A stretch of 64,000 bases of DNA from Pholiota molesta (Eukaryota > Basidiomycota > Agaricomycetes > Agaricales > Strophariaceae): assembly GCA_014925825.1 (NCBI GenBank), contig JACGCK010000006.1, positions 62,001 to 126,000 of the forward strand, in the 5' to 3' direction. A model generated the notes under the pieces. The model was given only the letters and a program-made list of their open reading frames with translations. It made no database searches and had not been told where the DNA came from. Shown here piece after piece: positions 22,829 through 32,550 of this stretch (positions are counted from its first letter, which is position 1; the number at the start of each line of letters is the position of its first letter). A program made the translations under genes and the position numbers.

Positions 22829-23912
22829 TCATTGCAGCTGGGTGTTCGGTGGTAGCTCTTGATTGACAGCTTGGGCGCTCGAATGAGCTTCGGTTTCCGT
22901 GGCTGCGAACTTTGGGTTTGATGCTCTGCATTCTGCACCGCCATCGGAGCGTACTATTTGAGAAAAGAGGGCGTTTAGTTCTAATTGTGTTCCACGACTG
23001 GGTGGTGTGATACTCACGGTGTCGCTGAATGGCACAAGGAAGGGAACCGAATGAGCTTGTGCCCGGTGAAAGAAGAAAAAGGACATACGTTCAGGGCGTC
23101 CAGTCTGCTAAACGTCTTCTTGCACCCCTGGCAGATGTTGGATTGGGATTTGGCTGCGTGCAGAGCCTGATGTCGCCTAATACGGGTCAGAAACACAGCA
23201 GACTCAAAGAGCTACGAGGGCACGCACTTGCAGTCGTGTTGACGAGCAAAGCCCTTCTTACAACCGGGCCATTCGCAGACATATGGCCGTTCCTCAGTGT
23301 GTGATCGCAAGTGGCCTACGCAGAAACTGTGAGATCGCGGCAACGAGAAAGAGCATGGTCAAACGCACCTCGGAGGTTGAACCGTCGTGTAAATGTGCTT
23401 CCACAGCCCGGTACAGGACAGACAAAGTGTGCCTCGTTGCGCCGACGACTGGCACTTGCGATTTGGGTGGCGGAGGTGGTAACCTGCTGCTTCTCGACCT
23501 GGAGAATGGGCGGCAGACGGGGCACGCCTGAGGAGGATGGATAGTGATTGGCCCCTGCGCCGCTGCCTGCTGCCTGCTCGGCGGAGGACGCTAAGGCTGG
23601 AGCTGGAATTGGAGACGGAGGGGCGGACGTCTGGGGCAGCGGGTGGGGCTGGGGCGGAGGCGGCTGTGGCTGGGTATAGAGTGGGGCTGGGTCTGGGGCA
23701 TAGTAGAGATCTGGCTTGGGGCTCTGTGGGGGAGGAGAGGTCATCGTGGCAGAGGAGGAAGAGGGCTGGAGGGGTTCATATGGATAGTCGCGGGGAGGGG
23801 GCCCGTCTGGATGGGAGGCAGGGCCCTCTGTGGGGATGCCTTGTGGAAGGGGGACGGCGACTGCGGGGTAGAGCAGCTGGGGGTATGACCGCGGCAGCGA
23901 GTCTGTGGCCAT
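22829..23912 (-). CDS. C2H2 zinc-finger transcription factor (Crz1-like finger arrangement)
   Basis: The N-terminal half ([20 protein letters not shown] onward) is Pro/Ser/Gln-rich and probably disordered. Two C2H2 fingers and a third, degenerate one follow: [19 protein letters not shown] joined by introns to [19 protein letters not shown], then [17 protein letters not shown], and the third [18 protein letters not shown]. The finger spacing and the ARQHDCKRH linker resemble calcineurin-responsive Crz1 and related fungal factors, but I see no clear calcineurin-docking PxIxIT motif, so the target pathway is open. The stop TGA is at 22829-22831. I chose ATG 23912; an in-frame ATG at 24005 would add 31 residues in a weaker start context. 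The hydrolase gene ends only 116 bp upstream on the same strand. Confidence 0.8.
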
Positions 23913-24028
23913 GAGTCGACGGTGCAGCTGGTGGACACTTTCAAGGCCCGAACAGAGCGCAACAACGCTGACGCGCAGAAAATCCGTGGCTGTGCTGCAC
24001 AGCATAAAGTCTATAATAACTACTACTG

Positions 24029-27000
24029 CTACTGCTCATAGATGTGCACGTCCAGCAGCCGTCGTCGCCGCATCAGCTCGCTCTCAGAGATCGTCTGTCC
24101 TGTCTGCCGCGGCGTCGACGGCGTCTGCATCCTTGCTTGCTCCGGCACGGCGCTCTTCCCGTCCGAGTCCTCTTCTTTCCTCCCTGCCGTCCCCTCCGAC
24201 CCAGATGAAGATGTACTGCGTGCACGTGGTGGCGATACTCCTTGTCTTCTCGGAACAAATGTATTCCAGTGTCGTCTGTCTCCGTTTCCGACGTGAGAGG
24301 GCTTGCATTCATGCTAATTGTCACTTTCGGCGCTTGCAATGTTGGGCCCTGTGCCCGCTCACTTGTTCTTTCTCTGGAATCCGGAATAGTGGCATCGTAT
24401 CTGCCGAACGCATGATCAATCCACTCTGCCAATTCTTCGATGACCTGAAAATACCATCCGGCGTCAGTCTGTGCGTTCTGATCAGAATGCATCGTCCCAA
24501 AACTTACAGCTTTCGCTTCGGACATCAATGTAGGCATCTGCAAATAGCCGTGGCTCCAGTCAGAGAAGAGAACCATCTGCACCCAATCAGACTCTTCTTC
24601 ACCGGCGAGTTTGTCTCGCTCCTTCTTCATTTCATTAAGCGTCTTACTGTCCAGATGTGCGTCGATCGAACTCATTCGGAGAGACTCCCCGAATCTTGCG
24701 CTCTTCCCAGACAGCAGTAAATCCAGCTCTGCCTTGCGTGTGCGCTTCGCTTCCCGAACCCGTCCCGCAAAAATGACGGTATCGTCCACAAAAGGATCTT
24801 TCTCACCACATTGCATTAATAGCGGTGGGAATTGGGCAAGAAGATGGCTCGGCGCTAGAATGGGAGAGATGTGATAGTCGGTCGCAAAGTCTGGGTTCCG
24901 ATGGGGTCCAATGTATAAAATAGCCATAGCACGCATCTACGCAAACTGTCAGAATTTGGTCGGCATAGCATTGCAAGGCGGCATACCATGCTTGGCGAAA
25001 TAATACGATCTTGGAAATATCCTGTGCGACTGGTCATGGTCAGCCGAGTTCCAAGAGGCTCCTTCGTGTGTCCGTTCTCAGTGTCTACAGTCTTCCCTGA
25101 CATTGCCTTCACAGCCTGTGTGTTGGCTTCGGCCAAGGCAATGGACAATTCCTGTTGTTCCCTCTTTACTGCTGAATTACTTCGCGACAGGTCGGGACTA
25201 CCATCGTATTTGTAAAGAATGCGCGCCGAAATTGGCCTGTCTTCTTCTTTCCTCGTGTTGTAGTCATCTTCAGTATCGCTTTCAGCATCGGCAAAAGCAC
25301 CTTCTTCCGACTGTCGCCACGTGCTAGATCTTCCTGGTGCAGATTTGGAAGGAACTTTCAGATGGGTGGTGGAATGTCCTTTTTTCTGAACATTATCGTC
25401 GTTTTCACTATCGCTACCAAGGCCTTTGATGTTGTCTTTCCAGCTTGATCTTCTTTTGATGCGTTTCCGGCTTGGTATTTTGTCTCTCACCATACTGAGA
25501 GGACTCTAAAATTGATCGAATTCAGCAACTTTACTTCAGGAAGTAAACGGTCTTAGACTTACAACATGCTGCAGATGATCTTTCTGCTCTGCTACTTCCT
25601 TGAGCCCTGGAATATTCCCGGATGACTGTTCCGATCGTAGAACACGCAGATTGTCGCCTGACATCCACGAGGTGAAGTTGAAATCGAGGGCAGCATAATT
25701 AAGCACGATGGCAGTTGGCAATGGCAAGTTGATTGGTTGGTGAGAGGCAGAAGCTAACTGCCTAAGCTCCAACGTCTTGATGACTACGTTTAGGGCCAAG
25801 GTCCCCCCTCTGAAAAACATATTGAATTGAAAATATCACAAGGTATTCAATGTAGCTTTTCACTTACGCAGAATCACCGGATAATATCACACTAAGTTTC
25901 TTTCCCGACATTCCGATGATCTTTCCACCTGGTATGAATTAGTATCCGTTGCTGCGTAATTCTATAAGCTTGCACTTACATGACTCTACCATGAGTCGAT
26001 AAGTGTCAAATGCTTCATCTCTCGCGAAAGGATATGGGTCTGCATCGAGATGAATGGTCATCGGCGAAAATGATAATAACAAATATGAAATACTAACACT
26101 CCGGTGCTTTTCCATAGTCAACCGCCAAGATAGGTCGTCCTGTGGAAATTGCCCACATACGGAGTCTCTCTTCGTGATGTTCTGGGGTCATGGCCACAAA
26201 GCCTCCTCCAGGAAACTCGAGAATGAGTTCGGTAGCCTTGCATAATTCTCTTTCGGGAGGCGCAAAGAACAGATATGCAGTGATCGGGCGGTTATACGAT
26301 GACGACTTGGGCCGAGGAAGTAGAATCTTGCGTCGGACGCTGATTCGAGGAAGATGAGTGAGGAAGCGAAGCTGCGAGGGGTTGAAATAAGTTTCGTGGT
26401 CAGATTAGATAGCGGAATGCTGACGTATGGATTGGTGGTTTTTTCCCATGTCGTACGGAGCATCTCGACCGTCGGAACCGCGCGGAACTTGCGAAGCTAG
26501 GATCATCATCGGGGCAATGAATTTCTTTTCCCAAAACGACATAGGTTGAAAGTATGCAAGTACCTTCTCGTCTGCCTCCTGCGCATATATGATATAGTAA
26601 AATGAAAATATTATGGATGCAAAATCACGAAGCCATTTTGGACGAATGGACATCGCTGTTGCGAAACCAGCATCCAGGCCAGTGACGATCCACGTGGCTC
26701 GATAGTAAGAGGGTGAGTACTGTGTAAAATGGCATCAGTGCGTGAATTCCACACGACGGAAGAAGGGCGAACCAGACGGGCGAGCGGTTCCGGAGCTTTA
26801 GCGAGCAATTCAGAACCATATGCATGACAGGGATGCAAGAAATTGTGCTCACCATTCAGCCCAAGAAGTTTATCAAGGTGACGGATAGAATATACAGCAG
26901 TCAATGTACTGAGAATTATTTGCCAGGGGGTGAATCGTTCTGTGTCCAATGAGCGCAAAGATCCAATGTCACCGAAAGGAAAGAGTACGCACTGGCAATA

Positions 27001-27199
27001 GCTCTATTAGCTTTGGTAAGCCACAGAACACGGGGAGGACCTGAGCCTCCCCGCACGATTCGCCATAGCCAGAATATGATAACAAGGATCACCTGCGATA
27101 ACATGAGATGTGGTGTTAGTGGATGCGTAGAGGATAAGTAGTACTGACTTGAGTTCGTTTCCATGAGGGATTTGGGCGTCCCAAGAGGTGGTCTATCAT
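24029..27199 (-). CDS. HSL-type alpha/beta hydrolase with N-terminal membrane segment
   Basis: This is a serine hydrolase of the hormone-sensitive-lipase type, probably an ER or lipid-droplet esterase; the substrate is unknown. It starts MIDHLLGRPNPSWKRTQ, followed by a hydrophobic anchor VILVIIFWLWRIVRG. A second hydrophobic region contains PWQIILSTLTAVYSIRHLDK, then TWIVTGLDAGFATAMSI and SFYYIIYAQEADEK. The nucleophile elbow GDSAGG is formed across an intron (KLSVILSGDSA / GGTLALNVVIKTLE). A basic, Ser-rich insert of about 165 residues (25490-25000) separates it from LLMQCGEKDPFVDDTVIFAG, which holds the acidic residue, and VLFSDWSHGYLQMP, which holds the catalytic His. The C-terminal frame SESELMRRRRLLDVHIYEQ ends at TAG 24029-24031. 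Reaching it requires an intron from GTGAGC at 24362 to an acceptor near 24280 or 24240; which one is unsettled. Confidence 0.82.
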
Positions 27200-27353
27200 G
27201 ACGGGTCGTTGAGGTTAAGATGGGTCATATAGTAAGAGGCAGTTAAGAGGCGGATCTTGAGGCTGATATCGACACAGCTAGCATTGGCCTATGCTAGATG
27301 GTGATAAAGTTGTGGCAGCACATGTGATATCCACAAACACGGTACAGTTGCAA

Positions 27354-27369
27354 TAACCCCTAACCCTAA
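27354..27369 (+). promoter_or_regulatory. Telomere-repeat-like (telo-box) motif upstream of MRI1
   Basis: The sequence TAACCCCTAACCCTAA lies 54 bp upstream of the MRI1 ATG, in the 224-bp spacer shared with the divergent hydrolase gene. It resembles two telomeric repeat units (TTAGGG on the other strand). In fungi such motifs can bind Tbf1- or Teb1-type Myb factors in promoters. Function here is inference. Confidence 0.3.
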
Positions 27370-27423
27370 GTACTGCCAGGCGATCGCAAATTTACGCGAT
27401 TTGCAAAGTTGTCCAGATCTTCC

Positions 27424-28947
27424 ATGGCGCCTCTCATCTCCATAAAATCGTCCGACGACAAGCTTGAAATCCTCAATCAGCTGCTGCTACCACATACTAC
27501 CGAGTTTCTGGAAATAAACAGCATCGAGGATGCCCACGACGCGATCAAGACCATGAAGGTCCGCCTACAACATTGTCCAGCGATGTAGATGCCAGCTTAC
27601 GATTTCCAAAGATCCGTGGGGCCCCTGCTATCGCGTCTCTGGCTGCACTTTCTGTTGCTCAGCATCTTACACGAGGCCTGAGAGCGTCGCCAGTCCCTGA
27701 TTATCTCCAATCACGAGATGCTCTTAAACTCCACGTCGATAAGATCTTGGCCTACTTATTCACCTCGCGACCTACGGCTGTCAACCTCGGTGCAGCTACA
27801 CGCCGTTTGACTAAACTTCTCAACGACAGCATTGCAGCAGGAAGGGATCCTCGTTCAATCACCGAAGAGCTCATCACGGAAAGCAAGGCCGTTGCCGACG
27901 AAGATGTTGGCAGGAACAAGGAGATGGCAAAGTGGGCTGGCGAATGGCTGTTGCAGCGCGTGCGAGAGCGAGAACTGCACATATCTCAAGGCGTAAATGT
28001 CCTTACAGTCTGCAACACCGGTTCTTTGGCTACGTCAGTATGTCTCTTTCGATTCACTACCAGTAGGCGCAAATCATTAAGCTTCTTCATAGGGTTATGG
28101 CACTGCGCTTGGGATGATCACCTATCTTCATGAAACTGGGAAACTACAGAAAGCATATTATACTCAGACAGCACCCTATCATCAAGGCTCTAGGCGAGTT
28201 TGATGTTTTGCATGTCGTCGAGGCTTGTTAATAAACGAACCCCAAAAGGTTGACCGCTCTGGAACTCCAAACTTTGCAGATCCCCTCCGTGATGATCTGT
28301 GATACTATGGTTGGGTCTTTATTCCAGCACCATAACATACACGCAGTTGGTACGGACGGCACGATATATAATCAATCACGGAAGGCTCCTAATTTTCATT
28401 TTGTGCACAGTCGTTGGTGCAGATAGGATCGCCAAAAACGGAGACACCGCTAACAAAGTAAGCAAACTCGCGCCAAGTATATGCCAGCTTCTTCGTGCTA
28501 CATGTTTCAACTGACATGACTCCACCGAACTTTAGATTGGAACTTATAATGCAGCAGTCCTTGCAGCGCGACACAACATTCCATTCATTGTCGTCGCTCC
28601 TATAAGCACCGTCGATCTGGATGTATCGGATGGATCGAAGTACGTGCAGGCACCCAAGGCATTGATTCTCGGTTTTCTGACATTGTCCTTACATTTAATC
28701 TACTAGGATTCCGATTGAACAACGCCCCTCCATTGAAGCCTGCCTCGTTCGCGGGATCTTATATCCAAGTGAAGGAGGAGCGCAGCAGCAGGTGCAGGTC
28801 ATGATCACACCCACTGGGTTGGAAGGAATATACAATCCAAGCTTTGATGTTACCCCTGCAGAGCTAATCACAGCGATTGCGACAGAAAAGGGTGTTGCTG
28901 TCAAAGCAGAGGGCGCATCTACGTTTGATCTCTCCTCCATCGTTTGA
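27424..28947 (+). CDS. MRI1: Methylthioribose-1-phosphate isomerase
   Basis: This enzyme converts 5-methylthioribose-1-phosphate to methylthioribulose-1-phosphate in the methionine salvage pathway (cytosol). It starts [20 protein letters not shown]. The [16 protein letters not shown] block at residues 46-61 is a family signature. The catalytic Cys is about residue 179 in [47 protein letters not shown] and [19 protein letters not shown] (with the catalytic Asp) follow. The end is [12 protein letters not shown] and IPIEQRPS, with TGA at 28945-28947. Introns near 27560-27610, 28040-28090, 28190-28250, 28310-28410, 28460-28540 and 28640-28710 join in consistent frames. The length fits the family. 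It is divergent from the hydrolase gene. Confidence 0.95.
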
Positions 28948-29244
28948 TTATTGATACTCTATGGACAACAAATTTTCAAAGCTGACATACATCAGGGTCT
29001 AGATTCCAAATAGCACTAATGTACTCGTACATATCCCATGTTTTGTCCGTGTATCTTATCTGCTGCTTTCTGATATGTATGTAAATATTACTTCGAAGGC
29101 TTGTGAATTTAGGGAGGTCGCTAACTTATCTAGCAAACTCTTCCCAACGTTCCCGTTGAGGTAAATTATTCCGTTTTGGTCATTGACCGGTTACCGTGCG
29201 ATACATAATCACTTCTTAGCAACTACCAACCACCATCTATCTGT

Positions 29245-31012
29245 ATGTCAGCCGTTGGATACATTGCAGTCCATGGGGGCGCTGGAACGCATGGGACGAG
29301 AAACGAAAAAGAGGTCAAAAGCGCGCTACGAAAGTATGCTGAGAATTTGGCCACCGTGCCGTGCATTGCGCATTGCCAGTGGGAACCTTCGGGTTGACAA
29401 GTTTGCTAATCTGGCTATCATCAGGGCCTGCTCTGAAGGCTTGTCTTCTCTCTCTGCGTCTGCAAGCCCCGCCAATCTTGATACTGAAGCGCCTTTGGGG
29501 ACGAGCGCTCTGCTAATGGTCGAGCAGGCCGTCGTGGTTTTGGAGAACGAGGTGCATCTCAACGCAGGTATCTTGCCCACTTTACTACAATTTCTGTTAT
29601 TTTCCATGAGCCATGAGCCAGGGATAATTTCAAGCACTCAAGTTATATTTCTCATGATATCAATAATAATTTACGATTCTAGGTTATGGCTCGAATCTCA
29701 CCATCGACGGCACAGTCGAGTGTGATGCGTCCATAATGTATGGAAGTCGACCATCGGGACTTTTTGGAAGCGTTGGCGCGGTATCTGGTGGGTGCGTGTT
29801 TATTCTGAAATGAAAGTACTGGCCATCCATGTAGTTTTTGTTAATCAAGGCGTCAAGAACCCTATAAAGCTTGCGAGATCCGTTCTGGACTATTCGCGCA
29901 CCCCGGACAAATTGGGTCGTATTCCACCGCTGTCAGTCGATCCCGATCTGTTTCTTCTTTGATACGGTAATTGCTTATCATTAAGGGCTTTTCATCAGGA
30001 CGCTTGTTTCGTTAGGCGCCCAGCAATTCGCCAAGGGGAGAGCGGAAACCGTGTCAAAGGAATCACTTATCGCACCAACTGCACTAGATCAATGGACAAA
30101 ATGGAAAAAGCGGCTCGAAAACACTAACTCACAAGAAGCTATGACGACTGACGACGATATTCAAACAGGTCTTCGGGACATCCAAGATACGGTCGGTGCT
30201 GTTGCATTTCACGATAGGGACGGTATGGCAGCGGGAGTATCAAGGTTTTTGCTTCCTTTCTTCCACGAATATTATTATTGATTCTGAATGACCAGTGGAG
30301 GCCTTTTGCTCAAGCATCCTGGAAGAGTCGGAGAGGTGGAGTAATAAAGTCTGCTCTGGCTACGTACTATCTCTTATGTATGGTATCAAGGCAGCGATAT
30401 TCGGCGCTGGATGCTGGGCCACTCAGAATATGGCCTGCAGTGTGTCTGGTACGCTTCTAATTTCTTGAATAATATGATGAATAGCCAATATTTTACCAGG
30501 TACAGGCGAACACATTGTCAGAGCCAGCCTTGCAAAAACGATAGGCGAAGCGCTCCACTCCCTCCAAGATCAAGAGGACAAGGACCCGCACGAGGTGCTG
30601 AACCGTGTTCTGATCGAATTTTGGGGTGCGATAGGATGTTCAATAGTAGACGCACGCTGACATCGCCGCTAGAAACATGCGTCAGGCAAGGCGAAGCATC
30701 GCCGTCTGTGGAGTTGTCCTTCTGGTGACGATGCAGCAAGCGAATGAAAGTGCATCTGGTGAGGTCAAGTTGTCTGCTTGAACCCACATGAGCCCGCTGA
30801 TACCCGGTGTTACAGTGCGGATGTGGTGTGGATTCACCACGGCGAGCATGGCTGTAGGATACGCATCGACGGAAAATCCAAAGCCCAAGGTATGTGTGGG
30901 TCGAAGGATTCCGTCAAATACTAACGGACTCTCAAAGGCCATTATCTTTCGCCATCCGAACCCCAAGAACGAAGGGAGGCCACGGGTATTCATAACATCA
31001 TTGTCATTGTAG
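29245..31012 (+). CDS. TASP1: Threonine aspartase (Taspase-1-like Ntn hydrolase)
   Basis: This is a homologue of Taspase-1, an N-terminal-nucleophile hydrolase of the type-2 asparaginase family; animal Taspase-1 cleaves nuclear factors such as MLL and TFIIA. It starts MSAVGYIAVHGGAGTHG, with the family's HGGAG opening. YGSNLTIDGTVECDASIM and GLFGSVGAVSGVKNPIKL follow. The autocleavage site and nucleophile Thr lie in QDTVGAVAFHDRDGMAAGVS, then SGGLLLKHPGRVGEAAIFGA and GCWATQN, closely like Taspase-1. The last exons read TTASMAVGYASTENPKPK and AIIFRHPNPKNEGRPRVF, with TAG at 31010-31012. About ten introns are present; one joins ESAS to VRMWCGF via the donor GTGAGGTCAAG near 30758. It converges with TFB4, 90 bp away. 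Confidence 0.88.
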
Positions 31013-31102
31013 CACGACAGAGGTGCAACGTTATAATCTACATGGTCATCACTTACGACACGAAGAAAGATGAACAACAATAAGAGTACACTGCGGCGCC
31101 GC

Positions 31103-32349
31103 TCAGTGCCTCGAGCCGTTTGTGACATGTGGGGCTGTGACACCATTCCTGTCTGCAGGGGGCGCCGCCGGACGCGATACGGGAGTACCGGCAGGCGACG
31201 GCCTAGCAGAGGGCGCAGGGGGCCGAGCAGCATTGAGACGTTTGAGGGTCTTGATGGGAAACTTGGTGCTGGGACGGTGGATGAGGACAATGGAAGCTGA
31301 TGGGGGTTGTAAGGGACGCTTACCGACATGTGGAGCACACGGGCACCGGCTGACAGAAGACTGGATGGGGCATCAGATAGGGACGGTGTGCAGAATGAAA
31401 GTGAGCGTACTTGATAGGCACACGGAGCAGACGAAGCCGATATCGACGATGTTTTTGTGGCAGAAACAGGCAGCGCGGAAGTCGACCTTATCCTGAGTGG
31501 GAACGGCGAGGACCTTGCGGATGGCGGGTGGTGGAAGGAAGGCCATCTGTGGGAGCGTGAGCCATGCACCATGCACGGGGACAATAGAGGATGCGCACGA
31601 TAAGATACTGGAGGAGAGCATCGCGGCGTTCGAGGAAGAGATAAGAGCCACCGGTGAGATGGGCGGCCTGCTGGAGGAAGACGGTATCGGGGCCAAAAAT
31701 CTGGCAGGCATCTATGGTGATTTTCTGCGGGAACTGTGAGGAACGTGCCACGGGGACCACGGGGAAATGTGGGAGTTACCAGTTTCTGGGCGGAGAAGAT
31801 GGCGTTCATGATGGGGATGTACGACGTGGACAGGTCTGGTGACACAGAGAGGATCAGTATCCGAGGATCCGACCAAGGGGCAGGAGCGCCGAGGGAAAGC
31901 CGATTGATGTCTGCAGGGGGTCAGCGAGTCAGCGAGGCCAGCGGCGGGCGGAGGGACGCGCACAGCATAGGGCCTTGGTGAGCGCGCCGACGAGGGCGGA
32001 GGGTGCGTCGACGTCGGCGTCGGCGACGAGCTCGGCGGCGAGGGTAGCGACGAGGCGGTGTCGAGCTGGCGGAAGGGCGGATAGGAGTTGGGGTCGGCGG
32101 GGACGTCGGGGGGCGCGGGGGCCGGGTAGAGCATGACGCTGTGGGACGGTCAGCGGGGCTGTGGGAGGAGGGACGCACGGACCTGGCGGCGGGGAGGGCG
32201 GCGAAGACGGCGAGGGAGTTGTCATGGGTGAGGGCGATGTGGGCGTTGAGGAAGACGAGGAGCTGGGGGAGGAAGGCTTGGAGGGCGAGGTCTGCGCGGT
32301 GCCAGTGGGCCGGGGCGAGGTCGAGGACGACGGAGAGATGGGAGGCCAT
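31103..32349 (-). CDS. TFB4: TFIIH core subunit Tfb4 (p34 homologue)
   Basis: Tfb4 pairs with Ssl1 in the TFIIH core and acts in transcription initiation and excision repair. It starts MASHLSVVLDLAPAHWHRAD, the vWA-like opening, then LLVFLNAHIALTHDNSLAVF. After an intron with donor GTCCGT come SVMLYPAPAPPDVPADPNSY and PSALVGALTKALCYINRLSL, then DPRILILSVSPDLSTSYIPI, MNAIFSAQKL, and ACQIFGPDTVFLQQAAHLTG. The C-terminal zinc-binding part reads MAFLPPPAIRKVLAVP, VDFRAACFCHKNIVDIGFVC and SVC, plus a later exon with PVPVCSTC. The tail starts KFPIKTLKRLNAARPPAPSA and ends TNGSRH, with TGA at 31103-31105. The 5' half is very GC-rich. The start is 201 bp from the divergent CHD1 start. Confidence 0.92.
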
Positions 32350-32550
32350 GGCGGTGCCAGTGGGCCGGCGCGACGAGAGGCCATCCCAGCCCCGCGCTGC
32401 CGGCGTGCCGCATGCCAAGGGGCGTGACTGTTACCCTGGCCAGATCGGAGCCTCCGTCACGAGCGCCGGTGACGAAGGCCCTTCCGGCGTTGGCCGTCAC
32501 GATGCCTGTAGCGACGCTGCTGCCGTGTGAAATCTGTCCGTTGGCGATGG

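Noticed and set aside
23316..24300. Plus-strand frames opposite the C2H2 gene and the hydrolase 3' end, including one of 271 codons.
   Set aside because: They are shadows of the Pro-rich C2H2 coding region and the hydrolase on the minus strand; the predicted proteins look compositionally random.
24073..24362. Possible frameshift at the hydrolase C terminus, where the conserved-looking SESELMRRRRLLDVHIYEQ ending is out of frame with the preceding domain.
   Set aside because: An intron with the good donor GTGAGC at 24362 and a downstream acceptor restores the frame, so no lesion is needed.
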